Below the pieces are notes generated by a model that searched no databases, was not told the origin of the DNA, and saw only the letters and a list, made by a program, of their open reading frames with translations. Made by a program: the position numbers and the translations under genes. DNA of 64,000 bases from Paenibacillus dakarensis (GTDB lineage Bacteria > Bacillota > Bacilli > Paenibacillales > Paenibacillaceae): assembly GCF_001373415.1 (NCBI RefSeq), contig NZ_CDSE01000084.1:124001-188000 (forward strand), given 5' to 3'. Numbering within the stretch: position 1 is the first letter of the stretch; every line of letters begins with the position of its first letter. Shown piece by piece: positions 8,983 through 17,877 of this stretch.

Positions 8983-10290
8983 CTATTCCTTCATTAATTC
9001 CGCCGCTTCCTTCTTGAATGTCTCCAATGTTGACGGGATATCCGCGTTGTCGTACATAATAGCTTCCGTTGCTTTCAAGAAGATTTGGTCGACCGCTGCA
9101 AATGACGCATCGTTATTCGTATCGATCGCATATTCCAATTGCTCGTAGGCCACCTTGCGCGCCGGTACCTTCTCCCACTGCTCTTTCATTTCGGCCGACT
9201 CCGCCATTTTCTTGGTGAACGGTACATAGCCGGAATCCAGGATAAACTGCTGTCCACCCTTCGGATCATTGAAAACCCAGTGCAGGAAATCCCATGCGGC
9301 TTCTTTATTCTTCGAACTCTCGAACATGACTAAATTCGCTCCGCCTGTCGGTGTTGCCTGCTTATCCTTCATCGGTAAAAACGCCGTCATATAGTCGAAT
9401 TCCACAACGCCTGCATGGCGGCCAATTACCCCCGTCGATTCCATCATCATCCCGATCTGACCGCTGGCAAACATGGAATTGACGATGTTTCCGCTATCTT
9501 GGGCTGGAGGGTAGTACAGTGCGCCTGTGCTTTGCATCTCCTTCAAAAACTCAAACGTCTTTACGCCCTCTTCACCAAAGCCCATTCCTGTTCCTTCTGC
9601 ATTAAAGAACCCTCCGTTCAGCTGCTCAATCATCGCAATCGGATACCAGCTTGCATACGGCATTGAGTAGCCATAACGTTTGAATTCGCCGTTCTCTTTC
9701 ACCACGAGGGCATTCGCTACTGTTGCCAGTTCATCCCAAGTCGTAGGCACTTTCAGGTTATTCTCATCCAGCATCGTCTTGTTGATATGGAGCAGCGGAG
9801 TGGAACGATTAAACGGCAGTGCATTGAGCTGATCATTGAATTTTACATTCTCCATCAGACCAGGCAAGAATTCATCCTCGCTCATCCCCGTGCTCTCAAG
9901 CAGCGGATAAAAATCTGCAAGCACCTCTGCTTCTGCAAGCAATGGGACAAACGCTCGCTCAAGCATGGAGATGTCTGGAGCTGTGTTGGCAGGTACCGCC
10001 TGCTGCAGCTTCGTCAGCGTCTCCTGATAGCCTCCTTGGAACGTACCGATGACCTCAACTTTGTCTTGTGAATCGTTGTAAGACTTGATCATTTTGTCAA
10101 TATACTCGCCATTCTTGCCTCCCATGGAATGCCAGAACTGAATCTTCGTTTTGCCTGTTTTCCCTTCATTGCCATTTGTTTCAGCTGCAGGCTCGTTATT
10201 AGCAGGCTCGCTATTATTGTTTGAACAACCAACAACCAACGTGAGCAGCAACGCTAGCAACAGCATTGACCCTAACACACTCTTCTTCAC
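8983..10290 (-). CDS. ugpB: ABC transporter substrate-binding lipoprotein (UgpB-like)
   Basis: A family 1 extracellular solute-binding protein of 435 residues. I chose the GTG at 10290 because GGAGGGG lies six bases before it; a longer frame starts at 10320 but would put that site inside the gene. The lipobox LVVGC directs lipid attachment to the outer face of the membrane. Then come an acidic low-complexity linker and the usual fold (KIQFWHSMGGKNGEY, AVPANTAPDISML, AWDFLHWVFNDPKGG). The order of neighbours, ATPase-permease-permease-SBP-GDPD, is that of glycerol-3-phosphate/glycerophosphodiester systems, so the ligand is inferred from context rather than from binding-site residues. Other sugars remain possible. 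Confidence 0.8.
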   Translation of the reverse strand: MKKSVLGSMLLLALLLTLVVGCSNNNSEPANNEPAAETNGNEGKTGKTKIQFWHSMGGKNGEYIDKMIKSYNDSQDKVEVIGTFQGGYQETLTKLQQAVPANTAPDISMLERAFVPLLAEAEVLADFYPLLESTGMSEDEFLPGLMENVKFNDQLNALPFNRSTPLLHINKTMLDENNLKVPTTWDELATVANALVVKENGEFKRYGYSMPYASWYPIAMIEQLNGGFFNAEGTGMGFGEEGVKTFEFLKEMQSTGALYYPPAQDSGNIVNSMFASGQIGMMMESTGVIGRHAGVVEFDYMTAFLPMKDKQATPTGGANLVMFESSKNKEAAWDFLHWVFNDPKGGQQFILDSGYVPFTKKMAESAEMKEQWEKVPARKVAYEQLEYAIDTNNDASFAAVDQIFLKATEAIMYDNADIPSTLETFKKEAAELMKE

Positions 10291-10332
10291 ACGGAACCCC
10301 TCCATTTTGTTTTTTATCATTCTAGGAATTCG

Positions 10333-11166
10333 TTATTTAATCCCTGAATAAACGAATGCTTTGACAATTTGCTTCGAGCTGAACAGATACACCACCAGGA
10401 TCGGCAGGACAAGAACGACATTACCGGCCATAATGATGTTCCAATTGCTGATGCCCTCGGTCTCCCTCAGCTTTGCTATTCCGATTGTTAGCGGTCTTAC
10501 ACTCATTGAATCGGTCATGACCAGAGGCCAGAAGTAATCATTCCAGTGGCTGACGAAACTGAACAAGCCAATCGTCGCAAGTGCCGGTATCGACATCGGC
10601 ACCATAATCTTCAGCATGATCTTAAACTCGCTTGCATTATCCAGCCGCGCTGACTCGATAATTTCTGTTGGTACCTGCATAAAATATTGGCGCAGCAGGA
10701 ATATCCCAAAAGCATTAGCCGCAAACGGCAAGATCTGTGGTAAAAGCGTGTGAATCATTCCCCAGTCCGCCAGCATTAAATAAATCGGGATAAAGGTAAC
10801 CTGCCCAGGAATCATGAAGGCAAGGAGAACCAACGCGAACAGGAGGTTTTGCCCCTTGAACCTATACTTCGCAAAAGCATAAGCGGCGGGTATCATAATG
10901 ATCATCTGCAGGACGATTATGCTGGTCGTAACAATGACCGAGTTTTTGGTGTAGGTAAGGAAGGGACCCGACTGCATCGCAGTTACAAAATTCTCCCATT
11001 GCGGCACGGCCGGCAGCAGCTTCGGCGGAAAGACCATCGTTTCCGGGAAGGTCTTCAGCGCCGTCATCATCATCCATAGGAACGGGAATATAAAGATCAA
11101 CAGCACAACGAGTTTAAGCCCATAACTAATTCCACTTTGAAGGAAACGCCATTTCGAATGCATCAT
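10333..11166 (-). CDS. ugpE: ABC transporter permease (UgpE-like)
   Basis: A 277-residue inner permease of the MalG class with six membrane helices. The EAA loop that docks on the ATPase is seen as ESARLDNASEFKIMLKIMVPM near 165-185. It pairs with the permease encoded immediately upstream to form the channel of the glycerophosphate importer. The start ATG at 11166 has GGAG upstream. It is separated from the upstream permease by 19 bp and followed by the lipoprotein gene after about 40 bp, consistent with one operon. Confidence 0.85.
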   Translation of the reverse strand: MMHSKWRFLQSGISYGLKLVVLLIFIFPFLWMMMTALKTFPETMVFPPKLLPAVPQWENFVTAMQSGPFLTYTKNSVIVTTSIIVLQMIIMIPAAYAFAKYRFKGQNLLFALVLLAFMIPGQVTFIPIYLMLADWGMIHTLLPQILPFAANAFGIFLLRQYFMQVPTEIIESARLDNASEFKIMLKIMVPMSIPALATIGLFSFVSHWNDYFWPLVMTDSMSVRPLTIGIAKLRETEGISNWNIIMAGNVVLVLPILVVYLFSSKQIVKAFVYSGIK

Positions 11167-11185
11167 TTCTCTCCTTTCTTTGCTT

Positions 11186-12070
11186 TTACTGATAATGAAT
11201 CTTTTTCGAGAGCATACGGAAGTAGACGAGTGTCAAAATGGCGATAAAGGCCATCAGTACAATCCCAGTTGCCGAGGCGTAACCTAAATTATTGGAGCGA
11301 TACTCATAGATGTGATAAACCAGGGTCGAGGTCGAGTTATTCGGCCCGCCTCCGGTCATAATGCGCACCGTATCGAACACCTTAAACGAACCAATCGTCA
11401 TAATAATCAAAATAAAGAATAATTGCGGTGAGATCATCGGAAGCGTTATCTTAAAAAATGTTTTTAATCGGCTCGCGTTATCCAGAGCTGCAGCCTCATA
11501 AATCGTGACCGGCACGCTTTTTAGCGCAGCTAAAATAATCAGCGCGTAGTAGCCCACGCTATGCCAGATGGACACGATAATAACCGACATCATCGACGTA
11601 CTGGAGCTTTGCAGCCATTTCGACGGTGGCAGGCCCGCTAGCTTTAAGAGATAGTTTAGGACTCCATGATTCGGCTCCATTAGCAGCATCCAGACCAGGG
11701 CAATCGAGACGATTGAAATAATATGGGGGGTGAAAATGCCCGCTTGCAACAAGGCGTTCATCTTCTTACCTTTCGTCTGGTGGATCCATAATGCCAATAG
11801 CAGTGCGATAAGCATCGTCAGTATCACCGTTGCAATCGTGTACACCACCGTATTCGTTAAGGCGGTGTAGAACTCTTCCTTGGCAAACAACTGCTCGTAA
11901 TTGTCGACGCCTACAAACTTGCTCTTCGCCCTGTTCAATAAGTTGTACTTGTAGAAGCTCAGCCTCAGAAGCTGAAACACCGGATAGATCACAAAGCATA
12001 GGATCGCCAGCATCGCCGGCAGAATCATGACATAGGGACGCAGCATTTCCCAGGTTTTGCTTCTATTCAT
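11186..12070 (-). CDS. ugpA: ABC transporter permease (UgpA-like)
   Basis: A 294-residue permease of the MalF class with six hydrophobic segments and an EAA loop (YEAAALDNASRLKTFFKITLP near 190-210). The ATG at 12070 is preferred over an adjacent GTG because AAGGAG is eight bases upstream. The ATPase gene upstream ends inside this gene (overlap at 12063-12070), indicating translational coupling. Together with the next permease it would form the membrane channel for glycerol phosphates. Confidence 0.85.
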   Translation of the reverse strand: MNRSKTWEMLRPYVMILPAMLAILCFVIYPVFQLLRLSFYKYNLLNRAKSKFVGVDNYEQLFAKEEFYTALTNTVVYTIATVILTMLIALLLALWIHQTKGKKMNALLQAGIFTPHIISIVSIALVWMLLMEPNHGVLNYLLKLAGLPPSKWLQSSSTSMMSVIIVSIWHSVGYYALIILAALKSVPVTIYEAAALDNASRLKTFFKITLPMISPQLFFILIIMTIGSFKVFDTVRIMTGGGPNNSTSTLVYHIYEYRSNNLGYASATGIVLMAFIAILTLVYFRMLSKKIHYQ

Positions 12071-13115
12071 CACCTTGACTCCTTAACAAATCTAAATATT
12101 CCTGATAACCGGACACACTCTTTTCAATACGTTTCTCATCTGTCCCGAAAAAGGACAAATGTTCCGCCTCCACTCCGACATATACAGGCTCATCGACTTT
12201 GAAGAGGTCTTCATAACACTTAATCATGAATGTATAACGCTTGCCCTTTACCTGGTAAATCGTTTCCGATCCCAGCATTTCTCGGGTCATAATGACGCCC
12301 TTAAATTGGAACCAGGCATCAGTCCCCGACCGCGTGAGCACTGCAGCCTCTGGCCGGAAGCCGAAGGAAATGCCGTCGTTCCCAAGAGGCGCTGTGTTCA
12401 TCGGTGGTACTCCTACAAACTGGGCGGTAAACAGATTGTTTGGCTCATGGTAGATCCTTTCAGGTGAAGCCTCCTGCTGAATTTCACCATTATTCATAAG
12501 GACGATCGTATCGGCCATCGACATGGCTTCCACCTGATCATGCGTGACGTAAACGAAGGTAGAGCCAAGCTTTTTGTGCAGCTCTATCAGTTCAATTCGC
12601 ATATGCACCCGCAGTTTGGCATCGAGATTGGATAGAGGCTCATCCATCAGGAACACGGAGGGCTTTTTCACCATCGCTCTTGCTAGTGCGACACGCTGTC
12701 TTTGTCCGCCTGAGAGGGTCGAAGGCTTTCGTTCCAGATATTCGCTCAGTCCTACGGTTGCGCTGATACTTTCCACGAGTTTACTTCGTTCCTCCTTGCT
12801 GACCTTATTGTTCTTAAGCGCAAATTCGATATTCTCGCGCACTGACATCGTCGGATAGAGAGCATAGTTCTGAAACACAAGCGCAACGCCGCGCTGTCCG
12901 GGAGGGACCTGGGACATGTCCTTGCCGCCAATGAGTACTGCGCCGGAGGTTTGCGGATCCAGCCCGGCTATCATCCGTAGCAGCGTTGTCTTGCCGCAGC
13001 CTGACGGCCCCACCAGCACAGTGAACTTTCCATCCTCAATGGTTAAATCCAAATCTTTGATCACCGTACTATCCCCGAATGATTTCGTTACGTTCTTAAA
13101 TTCAATGGATGCCAT
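12063..13115 (-). CDS. ugpC: ABC transporter ATP-binding protein (UgpC/MsmX type)
   Basis: A 350-residue ATPase of the MalK/UgpC/MsmX group. Nucleotide-binding motifs: Walker A VGPSGCGKTT (36-45), signature LSGGQRQRVALARAM near 134, Walker B SVFLMDEPLSNLD near 155 and the switch His in YVTHDQVEAMS near 190. The last ~110 residues are the OB-fold regulatory domain of this class. It is the first gene of the operon, unlike many Bacillus sugar systems that share one distant MsmX, so this importer carries its own ATPase. A strong AAGGAGG precedes the ATG. Two cre-like sequences lie upstream. Confidence 0.88.
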   Translation of the reverse strand: MASIEFKNVTKSFGDSTVIKDLDLTIEDGKFTVLVGPSGCGKTTLLRMIAGLDPQTSGAVLIGGKDMSQVPPGQRGVALVFQNYALYPTMSVRENIEFALKNNKVSKEERSKLVESISATVGLSEYLERKPSTLSGGQRQRVALARAMVKKPSVFLMDEPLSNLDAKLRVHMRIELIELHKKLGSTFVYVTHDQVEAMSMADTIVLMNNGEIQQEASPERIYHEPNNLFTAQFVGVPPMNTAPLGNDGISFGFRPEAAVLTRSGTDAWFQFKGVIMTREMLGSETIYQVKGKRYTFMIKCYEDLFKVDEPVYVGVEAEHLSFFGTDEKRIEKSVSGYQEYLDLLRSQGDE

Positions 13116-13151
13116 AAAATAGTCCCTCCTTCTACTGATCGCGAATCCCTA

Positions 13152-13165
13152 GGTAAGCGCTATCA
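13152..13165. promoter_or_regulatory. cre-like CcpA site upstream of ugpC
   Basis: GGTAAGCGCTATCA matches the cre consensus (TGNAANCGNWNNCW) at all but the first position. It lies about 40 bp before the ugpC start, probably within the transcribed leader, where CcpA acts as a roadblock in Bacillus. Assignment is by consensus only. Confidence 0.5.
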
Positions 13166-13324
13166 AAACGACTAATACAAGCGCCACATCAGAATGACCC
13201 GCTATTATACGCATGCTGGTCAGTCAGTGGATAAAACCATACGTATACATAAAAATTTAATTCCATAAAAAACAAGCAGATATCTAGCTGGTTTTTACCA
13301 TTCACTTACTATCACATCCTAGAC

Positions 13325-13338
13325 TAACAGCGCTTTCA
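13325..13338. promoter_or_regulatory. Second cre-like site in the ugp/STAND intergenic region
   Basis: Read on the minus strand, TGAAAGCGCTGTTA fits the cre consensus with a single mismatch. It lies about 210 bp from ugpC and 125 bp before the divergent STAND gene, so it could act on either. A TATAAT-like minus-strand -10 occurs between the two sites near 13203-13208. Confidence 0.4.
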
Positions 13339-13461
13339 CTTCTATCTTGTTCGGCTGTTTAAATGTACAGCATGGATGTATAATTAAGCTGGCACTGTCT
13401 GTACATAGCCGGCCTTAGTTCGCTAAGATAAAACCATTACATGGTTTGGAGGGATTTCTGA

Positions 13462-16056
13462 ATGGCAGAACTAGAAAACCAGAGTCAATTTGCTGAGCTG
13501 CTCTATTCAGGAGTGGCTTCATTAAAATCTCACCCCGATTATAAAACAAAAAGAAAAAGAAGGGAGCTGCAATCTAGCGGTCAGCAATTTTCTGAGTCTT
13601 ATATAGAGAAAATCGCTAACCAATTGGGAATATCACCGAATACGCTTAAGAGCTGGATTGGGCAAATGGGTCAAAAATATGTACCAAGCAGAATTGAGGA
13701 TGGAAAGCTTTTCGCTATTCTCTGGCTCATTCTAAAGCACAGCGATATGCGGATCTCTTGGTTTATAGACATTTTAAAAACGACCTCCATTCCCGTACTC
13801 GACCCGCCTTCGCCGCCTTGGGTTAAAGCCTGCATGTCTAAAGCTAAGCTGCAGCTGGAAAACCAAACTTTTGGTTCACCGGATGAAGGAGATATAGAAT
13901 GGCTCGTCCACCGGATGTTCGATCAACAAGCGCCTCCTGCTGTCGATTCCTTGCCCCTAGCTTCGAATATAGGAGTAAGCCTCTCTCCGCCTCTTGCAGT
14001 ACATAATTTGCCTACTCGGTGGGCTAATATTTTCGTTGGGAGAAAAATGAAACTGGAGCTTTTAAACAAATGGATGCACTCTGCATCTCCCATGTGCTTA
14101 GTAACAGGCTGGGGAGGCATGGGCAAAAGCACGCTTGTTCTAGAATCTGCTTATGCTTGCCTTGGAGAGGCTAGAGGAGAAGCTGCTAAAATCGGCTATC
14201 ATTGGCCTCGCTTCGCCAGCATCATTTGGGTCAGTGCTGATTTAAAGGGAATGAGCTTTGATTATTTCTTGGATACAATCGCCTATCAGCTGGGTCGCGT
14301 GGAGCTGCTTGGGCACGCAATCAATGAAAAGCAGTTTATCGTGAGAAATGCTTTAGCAACCACAGCGCTGACAGGACAAATCGTAATCATTGTCGATAAT
14401 ATCGATTCAAGCAACCTCGATATCCTGTCTTTCTTGTCTAATTTACCGCAAAAGGTGAAGGTCGTTTTAACTTCCCGCGAGCATGAGCAGCAGCTCTTTC
14501 AGCAAAACTCCCGAGATCTTTTTACCATTCAACTCGATGGTCTGGAGAAAGAGGACGCCCTGCGTTATCTCGCGCAAGAAACGCAGTATCATCTATCCAC
14601 ATCCCATATCGTATCCAAGAAAAAGCATCTTTCAGACATCCTTGAAAGCGATCGTAACACATTGATGGAATTGATAGAGGTCACCGCAGGAAATCCAAAA
14701 GCGCTTGCATTAAGTGTCGCTTATATCGCTGACGACGTTATACCTTTAGAAGCCTTCATCAAGGAGATTCGATCGGCGAGCTATTCACTAACGTCTATAT
14801 TCGATTACTTGTTTGGTCATACATGGAACCGCTGCTTAGAGGATGTCCAAAAGTTATGGATGGTTCTTAACTTCTTTCATACACCGCCTGATGAACATAG
14901 TTGGGCGACAGCAGCCGGTTTAGATCCCCGCAGATTTCATCTCGCCGTCGATCAAATGAGAGCTTACACGCTGATCGCAACCGAACGATTCGAGAGCGGG
15001 CTTTATTATCGCGCCCACCAGACGGTCATCGCTTACGGGGAGCAGAAACTTCAGGAGAATCAACCATTTAGAATCGAGGCGGAGAACCGTTGGGGAAGCT
15101 ATTACATTGCATTCGTAGATCAGCAGCTGCAGCATGAAGGGCTATCTCACCCTTATTGGAAGTGTCTTCCCGGTGCAGATATGACGCTTGTTAAAAAAGA
15201 ATGGCCAAACTTATTCAAACTGCTTCAATGGACCATAGATCGGAAGCATTCGACCTTCTTGATAGAGTTGTTGCTTCGTTTATCACACTTTCTCAGTCGG
15301 GTCAGCCTCCCGCTGCGCATCGAATATGGAATGAAGGCGGCCACTGCAGCAAACGAAGAACAACTATGGCTGCTCGAAGCATTGTTTAGAATTGACATGA
15401 TCGGATGGGCTTGCTTTGAGCTCGGCGATATGGAGCGTGGGCTTCAGCAAATTCATAAGAGTCTGGCGATTTTAGAAGAAAGGCAGCATGAATTGGATCC
15501 TTCACAGAAGACGGAATACAATGATCTGCTTTCACTAGCTCATCAATTCTTAGCCCGCTATTATGCTGCCAAGAACGATATAGATCAAGCGAAAGAATAT
15601 ATTCGGCGAACCTTGTCGATCGAGGCATCACCGGTCATTTTACACCGAACCTTATTAACTCAAGGTAACATTGCCATGCTTGAAGAGAAGTACGAGTTAG
15701 CGAGCGAAGTATTGGAGGAAGCTCATCGGGTAAGTTCCATATATGGTGGAGAGATGTCTATCGAGTCCTTCTATTTCCTTGGCGTTGCCTATTTGAACTG
15801 CCGGCAATTCGAGAAAGCTGAAAACGCATTCAATCAATTACTTTATTATGAGCATAACGCCAATCAAATCGAACTCATCTACTACCAATTTGCTCAAGCA
15901 CAGCTGCTTTACAGCAAGGGAAAGTCCACCGAGGCCGTGCAGCAGCTTCAACAGACTCTGTCGCGCATTGATTCCTGGGAGCAGGAAATTCACATACGCC
16001 AAGAGGTTGAGAATCTTCATAACAAGCTGCTTAGTTCAGCTGCACTGGATCATTAA
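13462..16056 (+). CDS. STAND-family NTPase with N-terminal HTH and C-terminal helical/TPR-like repeats
   Basis: An 864-residue signal-transduction ATPase. Residues ~43-75 (ESYIEKIANQLGISPNTLKS) look like a helix-turn-helix. A spacer leads to an NB-ARC/NACHT-like core: FVGRKMKLELLNKW near 191, P-loop GWGGMGKST (216-224), Walker B IVIIVDNIDS (307-316), KVVLTSREH sensor (333-341), GLEKEDALRYL near 360 and a GNPKALALS motif near 415. The last ~300 residues are alpha-helical and carry TPR-like pairs (GLQQIHKSLAILEE, LASEVLEEAHRVSSIYGG, FEKAENAFNQLLYYE). Such proteins are molecular switches that oligomerise after ligand binding. The HTH suggests a transcription regulator (MalT/GutR style), while the same core and repeats also occur in antiphage sentinels. 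The ATG has GGAGGG upstream. It is transcribed alone, divergent from ugp, with its own terminator. Confidence 0.75.
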   Translation: MAELENQSQFAELLYSGVASLKSHPDYKTKRKRRELQSSGQQFSESYIEKIANQLGISPNTLKSWIGQMGQKYVPSRIEDGKLFAILWLILKHSDMRISWFIDILKTTSIPVLDPPSPPWVKACMSKAKLQLENQTFGSPDEGDIEWLVHRMFDQQAPPAVDSLPLASNIGVSLSPPLAVHNLPTRWANIFVGRKMKLELLNKWMHSASPMCLVTGWGGMGKSTLVLESAYACLGEARGEAAKIGYHWPRFASIIWVSADLKGMSFDYFLDTIAYQLGRVELLGHAINEKQFIVRNALATTALTGQIVIIVDNIDSSNLDILSFLSNLPQKVKVVLTSREHEQQLFQQNSRDLFTIQLDGLEKEDALRYLAQETQYHLSTSHIVSKKKHLSDILESDRNTLMELIEVTAGNPKALALSVAYIADDVIPLEAFIKEIRSASYSLTSIFDYLFGHTWNRCLEDVQKLWMVLNFFHTPPDEHSWATAAGLDPRRFHLAVDQMRAYTLIATERFESGLYYRAHQTVIAYGEQKLQENQPFRIEAENRWGSYYIAFVDQQLQHEGLSHPYWKCLPGADMTLVKKEWPNLFKLLQWTIDRKHSTFLIELLLRLSHFLSRVSLPLRIEYGMKAATAANEEQLWLLEALFRIDMIGWACFELGDMERGLQQIHKSLAILEERQHELDPSQKTEYNDLLSLAHQFLARYYAAKNDIDQAKEYIRRTLSIEASPVILHRTLLTQGNIAMLEEKYELASEVLEEAHRVSSIYGGEMSIESFYFLGVAYLNCRQFEKAENAFNQLLYYEHNANQIELIYYQFAQAQLLYSKGKSTEAVQQLQQTLSRIDSWEQEIHIRQEVENLHNKLLSSAALDH

Positions 16057-16064
16057 TCGTAAAA

Positions 16065-16107
16065 GGATGTGCCGCATCAGTTGATGTATGCGGCACATCC
16101 TTTATTT
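16065..16107. terminator. Bidirectional intrinsic terminator
   Basis: GGATGTGCCGCAT (16065-16077) pairs perfectly with ATGCGGCACATCC (16088-16100), followed by TTTATTTTT on the plus strand and preceded by an A-run. It ends the STAND gene and the convergent HAD phosphatase operon. Confidence 0.85.
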
Positions 16108-16116
16108 TTGCTAACA

Positions 16117-16779
16117 TTAATTCGAATTTATAAACGCGATAACCTCTTCCAATGATTTCTCTTCCATCGAATTTAAGCGCAGCTTATGCGGACCGAACGT
16201 TAATCCTTCTGTAATGATATTAGGTACAATAACGACATTCAAGCCTGCGGCATGTGCAGCTAGAGCTCCATTCGGCGAGTCTTCAAAACAGATCGTTTCC
16301 TCAGGTTTTAATCCCAACTCATCCAGCGCTTGATGATAAAGCTCTGGATGAGGTTTAACCTTTTGCACAAAGTCTGCTGTCCGGATACATGAGAAATAAC
16401 CTGCAATTTCATGCATGTCAACAAATCGTTGTACCCAGACAAGATGCGAACTGGATGCAATTCCGATTTTTAATCCTAGTTGCTGCGCTGCGTTCAAATA
16501 GTCTAACACGCCAGGCCTCAATACTCGCTGCTGCATAATAGAATCATGATTAACTAAAGCAGCCTTTTTAATCTCATCAATATTCACCGGCCGATCAGCG
16601 ATCTCCACCAGGTGCAAATACGGGTCAAACACATCATGACTCGTCCCTACGCATTTCGTCCAAGTCTCTAGAGGAAGATGTGCGCCATGCTCATTATATA
16701 TGGCTCCAATCGCTTCAAACCAAGCACTTTCTGTATCAATAATTAATCCGTCAAAATCAAAAATAACACCTTTAATCAA
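16117..16779 (-). CDS. HAD-superfamily phosphatase/phosphomutase (beta-PGM-like)
   Basis: A 220-residue HAD hydrolase of subfamily IA: nucleophile motif FDFDGLIIDTE (7-17), cap domain, Ser/Thr motif IGIASSSHLVWV near 104, and Lys plus acidic motif KVKPHPELY ... ICFEDSPNGALAA near 140-170. The sequence style matches beta-phosphoglucomutase or 2-deoxyglucose-6-phosphatase relatives. It is the last gene of an operon with a fructokinase and a sorbitol-type dehydrogenase, so a sugar phosphate is the likely substrate. A TTG start at 16779 has GGGGGAAGG upstream; the gap from the dehydrogenase is 18 bp. Confidence 0.85.
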   Translation of the reverse strand: MIKGVIFDFDGLIIDTESAWFEAIGAIYNEHGAHLPLETWTKCVGTSHDVFDPYLHLVEIADRPVNIDEIKKAALVNHDSIMQQRVLRPGVLDYLNAAQQLGLKIGIASSSHLVWVQRFVDMHEIAGYFSCIRTADFVQKVKPHPELYHQALDELGLKPEETICFEDSPNGALAAHAAGLNVVIVPNIITEGLTFGPHKLRLNSMEEKSLEEVIAFINSN

Positions 16780-16797
16780 TGTCCTTCCCCCGTTTCC

Positions 16798-17847
16798 TTA
16801 ACCTTCATTCGGATAAATCATAATTTTCATGCTGCTGTTTTTGTGATGAATTGACATATCCAGAGCCGCTTGGATATCGTCGAGTTTATATTTATGAGTA
16901 ATCATATCTTCAATTCGTATCTCCGATGACCGCAGTGCCCGTATTGCAGCAGGATACGTATTAGCATATCGGAATACACCAAGTACATCAAGTTCTCCGT
17001 CAATCAGCTCATTCACATTCATTCCAATGTGATCGGCAGCAGGAAGTCCGACGAGTACGATTTTACCACCTCTTTTTATAAGAGTGGTTGAAGCCGATAT
17101 GGCACCGGCATTTCCTGAAGTCTCAATCAGGACATCCACTCCCTTGCCATCTGACCAGGCATTAACTTTTTGTTGGGGAGAAGCCTTCACTGGATCGCAT
17201 ACATCTGTAATTCCCATGGCTTTTGCAAGATCTCTTCGAAATTCGACCACATCGCTTCCATAAACCTCAGCCACACCGAATAAACGAGCAGCCACTACCG
17301 CCAATTGGCCAATCGGACCCAGGCCGGTAACGAGGACACGATCATGCGGTTGAATTCCGGCACGACGCATCGCATGGAAACCAACGGAGAACGGCTCCAG
17401 GAGGGCTCCTTCTTCAAAGCTCATATCGTCAGGCAACGGAAACAGAAAATCCGACCGAATAGCCGCATATTCTGCCCATGCGCCATTTACCGGGGGAGTA
17501 GCCATAAACACAACATCGGGGCATAGATTGTAACGGCCGCCCTTACAGTACTCACAGCGCCCGCATGCTACCCCCGGCTCAACGGCTACACGGTCTCCAA
17601 CACAAATATGTTCCACCGCTTCTCCTACCTCCGCAACAACACCAGCAAGCTCATGACCAAGAATTAATGGCTGCTTTACTTCATAACGTCCAATTTTTCC
17701 ATGCTCGTAATAATGGACGTCTGAGCCGCAAATGCCAATACACATCACCTTTACCAATGCTTCGTCCGGCTTCAGGGAAGGCACCGGTACTTCCTTCACC
17801 TTCAGGCGGCCTTGGCTTTCTAAGACTGCGGCTTTCATCATGCACAT
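16798..17847 (-). CDS. Zinc-dependent sorbitol/polyol dehydrogenase
   Basis: A medium-chain NAD-dependent dehydrogenase that would oxidise sorbitol, xylitol or a similar polyol to the ketose. Features: catalytic zinc residues in CIGICGSDVHYYEHG and LGHELAGVV, four structural-zinc cysteines (VACGRCEYCKGGRYNLCP), a Rossmann motif VTGLGPIGQLAV near 180 and the HKNSS C-terminal region. The DVHYYEHGKIG string is typical of sorbitol/xylitol dehydrogenases. The ATG at 17847 is preferred because AGAAGGTGA ends seven bases upstream; the GTG at 17859 lies inside that site. It sits between fructokinase and HAD genes. Polyol to fructose followed by phosphorylation is the natural reading of this set. Confidence 0.85.
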   Translation of the reverse strand: MCMMKAAVLESQGRLKVKEVPVPSLKPDEALVKVMCIGICGSDVHYYEHGKIGRYEVKQPLILGHELAGVVAEVGEAVEHICVGDRVAVEPGVACGRCEYCKGGRYNLCPDVVFMATPPVNGAWAEYAAIRSDFLFPLPDDMSFEEGALLEPFSVGFHAMRRAGIQPHDRVLVTGLGPIGQLAVVAARLFGVAEVYGSDVVEFRRDLAKAMGITDVCDPVKASPQQKVNAWSDGKGVDVLIETSGNAGAISASTTLIKRGGKIVLVGLPAADHIGMNVNELIDGELDVLGVFRYANTYPAAIRALRSSEIRIEDMITHKYKLDDIQAALDMSIHHKNSSMKIMIYPNEG

Positions 17848-17877
17848 ATCGATTCTCACCTTCTCTATTTTTAATCT

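Noticed and set aside
15838..16084. Small frames at the end of the STAND gene
   Set aside because: Shadows in other frames of the helical C-terminal domain.
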